64,000 nucleotides of DNA from positions 105,544,893 to 105,608,892 of the forward strand of contig CM077115.1 of the NCBI GenBank assembly GCA_039619475.1, read 5' to 3'. Under the pieces are notes generated by a model. The model searched no databases. It was given only the letters and a program-made list of their open reading frames with translations, and was not told the DNA's origin. Made by a program: the position numbers and the translations under genes. Below, in pieces: positions 59,665 through 61,920 of this stretch (within the stretch, counting starts at the first letter, position 1; the number at the start of each line of letters is the position of its first letter). Source of the stretch: Icerya purchasi. Taxonomy: Eukaryota > Arthropoda > Insecta > Hemiptera > Monophlebidae.

Positions 59665-60769
59665 AATAATGAAATATATCACATAATGAAAAATATGCAA
59701 AATCTAAATGTATACCAGATACAATTTTAAAACAGATTAAGTGAATGTGCTACAACTGAAGAAGTCTTCCGAAATATAATAAGAATCAGATAAATAATAT
59801 GAAAAAAAGGTAATTGAGTTAAGAAAAATTAAATTAAATAAATGATTTATATAAACTAGATTTTAAGTATTGCATTCAGGACATTTAAAAATTTGACTTG
59901 CAATAAAATACACGAAAAATCCTGTGATTTTTTATGATATAAATATATTTTTATTTAAATAGTATACTTACCATATTTCTGCATTTTCATTTTTTTAGTT
60001 TCTTATTTAAAGGCATTTAAAAAGTATTTTGTAGGACTCTGTTTATAAATACTTTTTCTTTTATACTTAAAGGGGATTGCATCGTGTATTGCATGTATTT
60101 ACCTAAGCTATTGATCCTCAGTTCATTAAATTATACTCTTCAGACTGGTTCACTGAATGAATGCTAGAAGATTGATCACAGAGGAAAGATTATTTGGAAA
60201 GATGACAGCCATATTATCTGCCCGTGACGCAAACAATCATTAAATTGATAATTATATCACAGTAAAGAGAATATTGTGTTAAAACCTTAATTTATAAAAT
60301 TACTCTCCGTCTATTTTTTTTACTTTTGAAGTTTGTTTTGGTTAAACACCAAGTTCACTAATACAAAATGAGTAGATAACATGAGCAACGGCATTTATAT
60401 GTGGCGCACTGTTTGCGTTATATTGTTAACAAATATTTTACAGTGCACACACATTCTATAAACGATATGCTGTTCCTAATTTCATAATAAAACCCATATG
60501 CATGACACAAATAACCAAAATATTCAGAAATTATTATGTTACTTAAGAACTACATTAATTATTAATTTTACCATATATGTATATATACGTGTGTGTGTTT
60601 ATCATTTACAGATGTTATTGTCTGTTAGTATAAATAAAGGAATACCTTGCGATGTACTTTTATCGAACTTTTTGGAATCTTGGTTGAAAAAAAAAATGCC
60701 AATTTCTCCGTCAGAAATGAAAAAACTTCTAGCAGTTGCTCTCCTTACATTATTAACTGTTATGTCCGA
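6086..60769 (+). CDS. IPO11: Importin-11 (IPO11/Ranbp11-like), exons 1-15, 3' end not in window
   Basis: Nuclear transport receptor of the importin-beta/karyopherin superfamily; family members carry cargo through the nuclear pore under Ran-GTP control, and IPO11 in animals imports ubiquitin-conjugating enzymes and ribosomal cargo (family knowledge). Joined exons: 6086-6241, 6328-6428, 6533-6652, 6736-6964, 7487-7655, 9361-9774, 22596-22636, 30475-30657, 35704-36036, 39891-40055, 44109-44304, 44842-44924, 47752-47909, 49441-49540, 60612-60769. They total 2606 nt (868 codons + 2 nt) against about 975 residues in vertebrates. All introns are GT-AG and all phases agree, with no stop. Diagnostic stretches are [17 protein letters not shown] near residue 31 (importin-beta N-terminal region), [11 protein letters not shown] in exon 9 and HVYLLEDGL in exon 11. 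The rest of the protein should be HEAT repeats. The start codon opens exon 1 at the expected place. The last ~100 codons were not found before 64000. Confidence 0.93.
6328..6428 (+). CDS. IPO11: IPO11 exon 2
   Basis: Acceptor TTTTTAG before 6328, donor GTATGT at 6429; leaves 2 nt. Encodes [19 protein letters not shown], matching the importin N-terminal motif (VRWLAVLYFKHGI in vertebrates). Intron 1 is only 86 bp. Confidence 0.93.
6533..6652 (+). CDS. IPO11: IPO11 exon 3
   Basis: Starts with the single nt that completes the codon split by intron 2 (104 bp) and ends with 2 nt before donor GTATGT. Encodes [15 protein letters not shown] and [17 protein letters not shown], matching the LSEEEK...NQIATQIAVLIAKVA segment of the family. 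Confidence 0.93.
6736..6964 (+). CDS. IPO11: IPO11 exon 4
   Basis: Acceptor TTGTAG before 6736; donor GTTTGT at 6965. 1 nt + 76 codons. Encodes [14 protein letters not shown], the conserved 'D-P-x-x-WP' helix of importin-beta proteins, then [15 protein letters not shown] and FVLDYWNSS. Intron 3 is 83 bp. Confidence 0.93.
7487..7655 (+). CDS. IPO11: IPO11 exon 5
   Basis: Acceptor AAATCAG before 7487; donor GTAAGT at 7656; 56 codons + 1 nt. Encodes [15 protein letters not shown] and [15 protein letters not shown], aligning with the HEAT-repeat segment LLSLKVLRKLTVNGF...FERLKQFLE. Less conserved than the neighbours, but phase and order fit. Confidence 0.88.
9361..9774 (+). CDS. IPO11: IPO11 exon 6
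   Basis: Acceptor TTTTATAG before 9361, donor GTGAGT at 9775; 2 nt + 137 codons + 1 nt, the longest exon. Encodes [30 protein letters not shown] and [19 protein letters not shown], matching vertebrate SLEFSVSYVF, FIVQCMNLIKMI and VSHYFLLTEEELTMWEEDP. Confidence 0.94.
10738..11310 (+). pseudogene. hAT transposase, N-terminal/central part
   Basis: One open frame from before 10738 to 11239 reads [16 protein letters not shown] (catalytic Asp region of hAT transposases), an acidic stretch, then [19 protein letters not shown] (the Cys-x2-His segment). A TGA at 11240 is followed in frame by [17 protein letters not shown], the conserved Trp-Asn-Ser segment, up to the LINE poly-T at 11312. So this half has a single stop and is otherwise readable. 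No BED zinc finger is visible upstream. Confidence 0.8.
11400..12120 (-). pseudogene. I-clade LINE ORF2 RNase H end and terminal zinc knuckle
   Basis: After the frameshift the frame reads [17 protein letters not shown] (RNase H catalytic Asp), [20 protein letters not shown] (His and last Asp), then [15 protein letters not shown] and the knuckle [19 protein letters not shown]. It ends with a stop about 70 bp before the poly-A tail. The domain order is typical for the I clade. Confidence 0.88.
12122..13750 (-). pseudogene. I-clade LINE ORF2 reverse transcriptase and RNase H start
   Basis: Continuous from upstream of 13624. Motifs in order: [46 protein letters not shown] (first catalytic Asp), [31 protein letters not shown] (catalytic Asp pair), [12 protein letters not shown], then thumb, then RNase H start with YTDRSL and [10 protein letters not shown]. 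Makes cDNA by target-primed reverse transcription (family knowledge). Ends at a frameshift at 12122 in the middle of RNase H. Confidence 0.9.
13753..14067 (-). pseudogene. I-clade LINE ORF2 linker between endonuclease and RT
   Basis: Encodes [20 protein letters not shown] and [16 protein letters not shown], the last being the usual entry to the reverse-transcriptase domain ('K..K.PG.D.IP'). A frameshift near 13790 separates it from the next block, where [15 protein letters not shown] reads on in another frame. Confidence 0.75.
14417..15154 (-). pseudogene. I-clade LINE ORF2 endonuclease domain
   Basis: 245 codons of an apurinic-type endonuclease that nicks the target DNA for retrotransposition. 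Motifs: [12 protein letters not shown] at the N-terminus, VLCETWLK (metal-binding Glu), [26 protein letters not shown] (Asp/Asn pair), SNIDLILCT and [12 protein letters not shown] (final Asp-His). All key residues are present. The frame stops at 14417, before the linker to the reverse transcriptase. Confidence 0.87.
15244..16455 (-). pseudogene. I-clade LINE ORF1 (Gag-like), 5'-truncated
   Basis: An open frame of about 403 codons, a nucleic-acid-binding ORF1 protein. Counting from the first MGYCK-like residue it has knuckles at about 136-149 ([14 protein letters not shown]), 157-169 ([14 protein letters not shown]) and 175-189 ([15 protein letters not shown]). Before these is a segment with [13 protein letters not shown]; after them a Lys/Asn-rich low-complexity tail. 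There is no ATG at the start: the frame continues into hAT sequence, so the N-terminus is missing. No stop breaks the frame. Confidence 0.85.
16455..17163 (+). pseudogene. hAT transposase, C-terminal part
   Basis: The transposase resumes after the LINE with [18 protein letters not shown], then in 16642-17163 [20 protein letters not shown], a Lys-rich linker, and the hAT C-terminal dimerisation segment [20 protein letters not shown] followed by FGGMIMRG. There is a frameshift at about 16640. Family hAT proteins end with this dimerisation domain. Confidence 0.82.
17345..18219. other. Intron 6 stretch, nothing recognised
   Basis: AT-rich sequence between the hAT target duplication and the RTE-like tail. 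No coding similarity, inverted repeat or RNA gene seen. Confidence 0.5.
18220..18490 (-). mobile_element. RTE/Proto-like LINE, 3'-terminal coding fragment
   Basis: The minus strand reads [19 protein letters not shown] then [20 protein letters not shown] and a stop followed by [17 protein letters not shown]. This is the C-terminal segment of many insect LINE ORF2 proteins ('W-x-GHVAR...GRP..RW.DD'). The clade label is from memory. It is a short 5'-truncated copy, and one stop breaks it. Confidence 0.7.
18720..20495 (+). mobile_element. 5'-truncated LINE with RNase H (family also at 36.9 kb)
   Basis: Begins inside the reverse transcriptase at [16 protein letters not shown] (~18768-18815) and continues through thumb pieces (18853-19400), an RNase H domain (19457-19984) and a terminal knuckle region ([18 protein letters not shown] at ~20240-20290) to a stop near 20422. 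The 3' end carries a short A-run at 20493. Many frameshifts. The Ser/Phe-rich, T-rich codon use differs strongly from the I-clade copy. Confidence 0.72.
19457..19984 (+). pseudogene. LINE RNase H domain
   Basis: 175 codons. Motifs are [17 protein letters not shown] (Glu region), [15 protein letters not shown] (catalytic Asp) and [20 protein letters not shown] (last Asp), then LAQIAA. The usual His of 'PSHxGI' is Tyr here, which would impair activity. It is followed by sequence for the C-terminal knuckle in other frames. Confidence 0.72.
20500..22595. other. Intron 6 3' part, nothing recognised
   Basis: AT-rich, with several T and A runs (for example 22079-22096 and 22160-22172). It ends in the acceptor of the 41-nt exon. 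No gene or transposon motif seen. Confidence 0.5.
22596..22636 (+). CDS. IPO11: IPO11 exon 7, a 41-nt exon
   Basis: Acceptor TTTTTCAG before 22596 and donor GTAAGT at 22637. The 2 nt + 13 codons read (M)[13 protein letters not shown] when joined to the last nt of exon 6, matching vertebrate VEETGGDSWKYSLR exactly where expected between exons 6 and 8. It restores phase 0 for exon 8. It lies alone between a 12.8-kb and a 7.8-kb intron. Confidence 0.92.
22637..23831. other. Intron 7 5' part, nothing recognised
   Basis: AT-rich with a long A-run at 23184-23212, which could be a retroposon tail but has no coding in front. No other feature seen. Confidence 0.5.
24185..25577 (-). mobile_element. 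Helitron, ~1.39 kb, internally deleted
   Basis: On the minus strand it starts TCTCTATAATAAAGCGCC after an A, and ends with a GC hairpin (GGGGGAAAGCCCCC region at 24186-24200) and CTAG before a T. Helitrons start TC, end CTRR after a hairpin, and insert between A and T without duplication. Inside is a Pif1-type helicase remnant (24280-24997) but no Rep domain, so it is non-autonomous. The matching arm of the inverted repeat preserves the uninterrupted site. Confidence 0.87.
24280..24997 (-). pseudogene. Helitron Pif1-like helicase, C-terminal fragment
   Basis: ORF 24446-24997 (183 codons) reads [19 protein letters not shown], then [20 protein letters not shown] and [14 protein letters not shown], the C-terminal helicase signature of Helitron Pif1 domains. 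A TAG after FIAGDTGI is followed in frame by [20 protein letters not shown] and [17 protein letters not shown], then the frame is lost. The conserved 'SQGQTL' is changed to APGETL. The Walker A part and the Rep nuclease are absent. Confidence 0.85.
26091..27362 (-). mobile_element. mariner-type DNA transposon, ~1.27 kb, dead
   Basis: Terminal inverted repeats share TGTTCAA(G/A)AAATAAGACC and CAGTTTT (26093-26117 and 27336-27360). Full-length size for mariner. TA is present at the left flank but not intact at the right. Transposase lies on the minus strand between the ends. The TIR sequence does not match the second mariner at 28466, so they are different families. Confidence 0.85.
26244..27164 (-). 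pseudogene. mariner transposase, frameshifted
   Basis: Starts [20 protein letters not shown] then [13 protein letters not shown] (helix-turn-helix N-terminus). It continues in another frame with [20 protein letters not shown] (second HTH), then [16 protein letters not shown] (second Asp), and ends [20 protein letters not shown] (third Asp, spaced as in mariner D,D34D). The first catalytic Asp lies in a RDEDLCL-like stretch followed by a stop. Several frameshifts make it inactive. Confidence 0.83.
27363..28463. other. Stretch between the two mariners, nothing recognised
   Basis: No ORF with family similarity. A mildly GC-richer part at 27740-27960 may be an old repeat, but I see no motif. Confidence 0.45.
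28466..29370 (-). mobile_element. mariner-like element, 905 bp, internally deleted
   Basis: Inverted ends are identical for at least 27 bp: CACGGTGTGTCGGAAAAGTT then CCCGAAC (left 28466-28492, right complement 29344-29370). Flanked by TA on both sides (28464-28465 and 29371-29372), the mariner target. Minus-strand coding remnants include MDEK then [13 protein letters not shown] at the N-terminus (from ~29169) and [18 protein letters not shown] in the core, with [12 protein letters not shown] near the C-terminus. Shorter than the usual 1.3 kb. Confidence 0.85.
29373..30474. other. Intron 7 3' end, nothing recognised
   Basis: Short open frames here show no family similarity and no splice logic. 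Ends at the acceptor of importin-11 exon 8. Confidence 0.5.
30475..30657 (+). CDS. IPO11: IPO11 exon 8
   Basis: Acceptor TTTTTAG before 30475, donor GTAAGT at 30658; exactly 61 codons. Begins [20 protein letters not shown] (vertebrate PCTEVLFIDIFHEYNQTLTP) and includes [17 protein letters not shown] (vertebrate IKDAVYNAVGLAAYEL). Confidence 0.92.
31354..31551. repeat. Near-palindromic element, ~75-bp arms
   Basis: The left arm contains TAATTGTTAAAATAATTCGC (31354-31373) and AGCTAATAAATAATAAACA; the same text occurs as reverse complement in 31495-31551. Arms of about 75 bp flank a GC-richer loop containing CATGGCGCCTCCCTACTG. Non-coding. A small MITE is likely. No target duplication identified. 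Confidence 0.6.
32150..32753 (+). mobile_element. Jockey-like LINE, 5'-truncated 3' end
   Basis: Coding from about 32160 reads [15 protein letters not shown] (the 'YLG..LD..LTW..HI' motif), then [57 protein letters not shown] and [11 protein letters not shown]. This is the post-catalytic part of Jockey-clade reverse transcriptase. It has no RNase H, ends with a short 3' untranslated part and a poly-A run at 32737-32753. It is broken after 32470. Confidence 0.8.
33154..33735 (-). mobile_element. Non-autonomous Helitron remnant, 3' terminus
   Basis: On the minus strand the end reads GGCGGTACGAAGTTCGCC, a short hairpin, then CGGTCAGCTAG followed by T, the CTRR 3' end of a Helitron. About 530 bp inward (33690-33735) lies the complement of ATCGGTCCAGCTGTTCTTGA, a stretch I remember from insect Helitrons. 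The 5' TC end is not resolved. The body contains the inverted repeat at 33225-33425. Confidence 0.55.
33225..33425. repeat. Imperfect inverted repeat, ~75-bp arms
   Basis: The left arm (AAATTACCTTGGAAAC at ~33256, then TATCATCAGCTA) pairs with the right arm whose complement reads AAATTACTTTAGAAACAC and CCCATCATCAGCTAA. The centre is AT-rich. It lies within the Helitron remnant; it may be part of that element or a separate insertion. Confidence 0.5.
33760..35703. other. Intron 8 3' part, nothing recognised
   Basis: AT-rich; a T/C-rich stretch at 34680-35280 has LINE-like base use (many TTT/TCT words), similar in style to the RNase H LINE family, but no motif is readable. A short TATG repeat lies at about 35648-35670. 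Confidence 0.4.
35704..36036 (+). CDS. IPO11: IPO11 exon 9
   Basis: Acceptor TTTTTAG before 35704, donor GTTAGT at 36037; exactly 111 codons. Encodes [64 protein letters not shown] and KEVCECETK. Each has a close counterpart in vertebrate IPO11; this is the best conserved exon. Confidence 0.95.
36890..37756 (+). mobile_element. Second copy of the RNase H LINE family, 3' end
   Basis: Reads [20 protein letters not shown] (RNase H end, the counterpart of [20 protein letters not shown] in the 18.7-kb copy), [14 protein letters not shown], a degraded knuckle [20 protein letters not shown], then [16 protein letters not shown], and a long A-run (37728-37756). The C-terminal text parallels the 18.7-20.5 kb copy segment by segment, so both belong to one family. 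5'-truncated. Confidence 0.72.
37757..39890. other. Intron 9 3' part, unassigned repeats
   Basis: At 37824-38235 a block carries GGAACGAAGTTCCT near one end and GAACTTCGTTCC at the other, a possible inverted-end element. 38470-38960 is mildly GC-richer and could be an old SINE or LINE tail; no motif read. A C-run of about 12 is at 39657-39668. Confidence 0.35.
39891..40055 (+). CDS. IPO11: IPO11 exon 10
   Basis: Acceptor TTTCGCAG before 39891, donor GTAAG at 40056; exactly 55 codons. Encodes [19 protein letters not shown] and [20 protein letters not shown], matching HVLHVLSCVIERVNMQIR and LVQYLPLLWKQSEEHNMLRC. Confidence 0.94.
40724..41460 (-). pseudogene. Possible LTR-retrotransposon gag remnant
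   Basis: Two overlapping minus-strand frames (41210-41422 and 40848-41213) lie directly downstream of the primer-binding site of the LTR relic, where gag belongs. The first contains [16 protein letters not shown], like the 'LP.V.LP.F.G' segment of BEL/Pao-type gag; the second has [18 protein letters not shown], a Gln-rich helical stretch. No zinc knuckle, protease or pol was found. The assignment rests mainly on position. Confidence 0.4.
41500..41512 (-). other. Primer-binding site of an LTR retrotransposon
   Basis: On the minus strand TGGCGCCCGTTCG. TGGCGCC at the inner edge of a 5' LTR is the usual start of a primer-binding site, complementary to a tRNA 3' end (ending GGCGCCA). It lies between the LTR (higher coordinates) and the gag-like frames (lower coordinates), the expected order. 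Confidence 0.65.
41513..42460 (-). mobile_element. LTR of an LTR retrotransposon, copy 1
   Basis: GC-richer block with CG-containing words, next to the primer-binding site. On the minus strand it shares GATGTTCTAGAAAA(A/T)TCGG, TATTAATTGATAAG, CGTTCGGTAAA(A)GCCCATCG and GGACACGTGGT with the block at 54480-55365, in the same order. That co-linearity shows one repeat family. The outer boundary near 42460 is an estimate; no partner LTR in the same orientation was found. Confidence 0.62.
43180..44000 (+). pseudogene. LINE fragment with RNase H and C-terminal region
   Basis: With frame changes the + strand reads a degraded [19 protein letters not shown] at about 43588-43660 (the 'PSHxGIxGNExVD' RNase H motif), and in 43817-43960 [20 protein letters not shown] (the 'RLRTGHT.LTH..LL.R' segment that precedes the terminal knuckle). 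Heavily mutated. It lies in intron 10, less than 150 bp before exon 11. Confidence 0.6.
44109..44304 (+). CDS. IPO11: IPO11 exon 11
   Basis: Acceptor chosen at CTATAG before 44109, because this keeps phase 0 with exon 10 and gives [20 protein letters not shown], then [19 protein letters not shown] (vertebrate [19 protein letters not shown]). A second AG at 44114-44115 breaks phase. The donor is taken at 44305 (GTTAGT), leaving 1 nt that joins exon 12 correctly. Confidence 0.9.
44400..44490 (+). repeat. tRNA-derived SINE-like fragment
   Basis: GTCGCGATGGCGGAGTGGCT at 44401 resembles a tRNA 5' half with an A-box (TGGCGGAGTGG), and GAGTTCAAA at ~44452 is a worn B-box, followed by a GTGCCGAGTAAAAAA tail. 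The middle does not fold into a convincing anticodon arm, so a SINE head fits better than a working tRNA. In intron 11. Confidence 0.5.
44842..44924 (+). CDS. IPO11: IPO11 exon 12
   Basis: Acceptor TTTCTAG before 44842, donor GTATGC at 44925; 2 nt + 27 codons. Encodes [20 protein letters not shown] and FPDLFIQ, matching LSSENLRTCFKIINGYIFLSS and its continuation. Confidence 0.87.
44925..47751. other. Intron 12, nothing recognised
   Basis: AT-rich with poly-A/T runs (a 30-bp A-run near 46902-46930). No transposon motif or RNA gene seen. Confidence 0.5.
47752..47909 (+). CDS. IPO11: IPO11 exon 13
   Basis: Acceptor TTACTAG before 47752, donor GTATGT at 47910; 52 codons + 2 nt. Encodes [20 protein letters not shown] and [20 protein letters not shown], matching YAVGLCQSFCELL...ENALKVNPILGPQMFQPIL. 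Confidence 0.88.
47998..48043. repeat. (TA)n/(TG)n microsatellite
   Basis: About 35 bp of alternating TA followed by TG repeats, just after importin-11 exon 13. A sequence resembling AGAGTGGCCACCC follows at 48065; it may begin another repeat, but I could not identify it. Confidence 0.9.
48064..49440. other. Intron 13, mostly unassigned
   Basis: Begins with sequence around GTGGCCACCC and repeated GGGA/CCGG words (48065-48360) that may be an unknown repeat. The rest is AT-rich without motifs. Confidence 0.35.
49441..49540 (+). CDS. IPO11: IPO11 exon 14
   Basis: Acceptor TTGTTGTAG before 49441, donor GTGAGG at 49541; 1 nt + 33 codons. Encodes [20 protein letters not shown] and [13 protein letters not shown], matching vertebrate VFKGIIEGERYPVVMSTYLA and VMGRVLLQNTSFF in order and spacing. 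Confidence 0.86.
50735..52560 (+). mobile_element. RTE-like LINE ORF2, decayed
   Basis: In order: [37 protein letters not shown] (51022-51150, entry to reverse transcriptase), [20 protein letters not shown] (catalytic Asp region), [20 protein letters not shown] (51630-51690), [12 protein letters not shown] (~51960), [36 protein letters not shown] (52138-52250) and [18 protein letters not shown] with [13 protein letters not shown]. Frameshifts at about 51200, 51350, 51740 and 52300. The Asp-Asp box around 51790 is destroyed. The clade is from memory. The 3' end is rich in GAA repeats. Confidence 0.78.
52890..53600 (+). pseudogene. CR1-like LINE ORF1, broken
   Basis: The + strand with frame changes reads a zinc-finger-like CDC-type start, [20 protein letters not shown], then [20 protein letters not shown] then [10 protein letters not shown] (53260-53355), and [20 protein letters not shown] (53435-53490). 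The 'VCHRL' and 'YVNEHL' stretches are typical of ORF1 proteins of CR1-type LINEs, which bind RNA. It is probably the front of the element whose ORF2 lies at 55750-58150. Confidence 0.62.
54480..55365 (+). mobile_element. LTR copy 2 (same family as 41.5-42.5 kb), opposite strand
   Basis: Shares co-linear blocks with copy 1: TATTGA.ACGGATTCGG, CGAGATAGAAATTATTTT, GATGTTCTAGAAAATTCGG, TATTAATTGATAAGG, TCGTTCGGTAAAAGCCCATC and GGACACGTGGTGGGCCCGTG. It ends near a GC-rich hairpin (CTGCCGTCGAACGGCAG, 55342-55358). No primer-binding site of copy 1's type follows. Boundaries are estimates. It separates ORF1 from ORF2 of the CR1-like LINE. Confidence 0.58.
55366..55750 (+). repeat. Sequence after LTR copy 2, with a short tandem repeat
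   Basis: After AT runs, 55530-55680 contains two to three diverged units of about 55 bp, each with TCATATCAAA(C/T)GGC followed by CCCATAGGA. Read in frame they give [14 protein letters not shown] and [13 protein letters not shown]. This could be the leader or gag start of the LTR element. I recognise no protein. Confidence 0.4.
55760..58150 (+). pseudogene. CR1-like LINE ORF2, heavily decayed
   Basis: Endonuclease traces at about 55860-56060 (a [22 protein letters not shown] 'GDFNIDLL' segment). Reverse transcriptase: [20 protein letters not shown] (56940-57000), [20 protein letters not shown] (57039-57098), [20 protein letters not shown] (~57296-57355) and [12 protein letters not shown] (57388-57423, the Asp-Asp box as YSDD). 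Many stops and frame changes. Tail to about 58150. Older than the other LINEs here, judging by decay. Confidence 0.72.
58240..59107 (+). mobile_element. Short hAT element, 868 bp, exact 8-bp duplications
   Basis: Inverted ends TAGGGATGTTGCGGAT (left) and ATCCGCAACATCCCTA (right). Flanked by ATACATAT at 58232-58239 and again at 59108-59115, exact. Near both ends lie many copies of GCGGATGCGGAT, in both orientations at the left end. It holds the remains of an N-terminal segment and the complete C-terminal dimerisation domain of a hAT transposase; the catalytic core is deleted. Non-autonomous. Confidence 0.9.
58523..58957 (+). pseudogene. Deleted hAT transposase, one in-frame stop
   Basis: One frame of 144 codons with a single TAG at 58751-58753. 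Before it: an acidic Ser/Glu stretch ([18 protein letters not shown]) and [13 protein letters not shown]. After it: [20 protein letters not shown] then [20 protein letters not shown] and [12 protein letters not shown], the hAT dimerisation domain. The stop replaces the second Trp of the usual Trp-Trp pair, a one-base change from TGG. The catalytic region is missing, so the product could at most dimerise. Confidence 0.85.
59116..60611. other. Intron 14 3' end, only a microsatellite
   Basis: AT-rich sequence with the ATT microsatellite and no coding similarity, ending at the acceptor of exon 15. Confidence 0.5.
59611..59670. repeat. (ATT)n microsatellite
   Basis: About 50 bp of perfect ATT repeats ending in TAATAATAAT. 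In intron 14. Confidence 0.92.
60612..60769 (+). CDS. IPO11: IPO11 exon 15 (last exon found)
   Basis: Acceptor TTTACAG before 60612, donor GTAAGT at 60770; 52 codons + 2 nt. Encodes [20 protein letters not shown] and [17 protein letters not shown], matching MDQLLGNMIEMWVDRMDNITQPERRKLSALALLSLL. Phase 2 at its end requires a further exon, not seen before 64000. It follows an 11.1-kb intron full of transposons. Confidence 0.9.
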
Positions 60770-61920
60770 GTAAGTTTCTATTAAATTATTAAAAACGTTA
60801 TCGAATAAGCTCGATAAATATTTTAAAAATTTTAATTAAAAAAGGTTGGTTATTTTCAAATTGGAATTTTAAATGAATATAATAAATAAATGTAACCAGA
60901 AATTTATTATTTAATAAAAAACAATGTACTAACATGTTTTGCAGCAAAAATCACCTGTTCAGGATGTTGATATAGAAATACCATGGTTATGTAGCTCTTG
61001 CTACGAAACAAGTTGGTAGTTGTTTTTAATTAAATAATATATTTCCAGTTATTTGTAATTCATCTATTTGTACAGAAATAGATATAAATATTAATTATTG
61101 AATTTTAAATTATATTTATATTTTTGTTTAGAATTAGTTAAAAAATTTTCTCCTTTCTATGAAAACGATAAATTTTTTACCGTTTTAAATTTGTTTAATG
61201 TTTTCGTTTATTTGTCATTTGATATCAGAATTGAAAATTATATTTGATTTTTTAAATGTAATAATTTTAATTTTTTTTTTTTTTTTGGAATATCACAAAT
61301 TCCCTTATTTAAAAACTTATCCATACATGAAAGCGTCAGTATCGTTGACTCGAATAAGCAAAATTATATTTATTCTTTTTAAAATTTCCACATTATCAAA
61401 AACCTATAGCTTATTATTTTCAATATAAAAATACGACATTAAAACAAAAAAGAAAGACAGTAAAAAGACAAAAAATTATATTGCACATAAAAGCATTTTC
61501 AAAGTATAAGCTTTTAATGTATCTAAAAGTTGAATTATTAATTTCAATTCTTATATGATGGTCATATTTTATGTATGTAATTTCAAAATAGTTTAATAAG
61601 TAACTGTTAAGATTATTTTAAATAACTATTGTAGAGTAATTTTCATTAATTTTTTTTTTTTATAAATCATATAAAACAAAATAATACCATAAACTGAGCC
61701 TTTTTGACGGCTTGACAGTCAAACAGACGAGATCAGTGACGTTTAAGTTTTAATTTTCGGTAAAAGTCCATCGTAAGATAACGTACTTAATTCAGATGTC
61801 ATAGTATACTTGTCAACCAATGTTCACTTTCTTTTATATTTGTATGTATTTTTAACTCGTAATCTACAAAATCCTGTGACAAAATTTACTTCGTAATAGA
61901 ATCTTCAAATGTTTTTATTT
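60770..61920. other. Intron 15 start, no exon found
   Basis: Searched by eye for the next importin-11 exon in the required phase. A candidate acceptor at 60944 gives a short frame that stops after ten residues without family similarity. Confidence 0.5.

Noticed and set aside
59611..59670. CRISPR-like or regulatory repeat array
   Set aside because: It is a plain ATT microsatellite with no spacers.
60944..61020. Importin-11 exon 16 starting at 60944
   Set aside because: A good-looking acceptor (TTTTGCAG) exists, but the required phase gives only about ten residues before a stop and no similarity.
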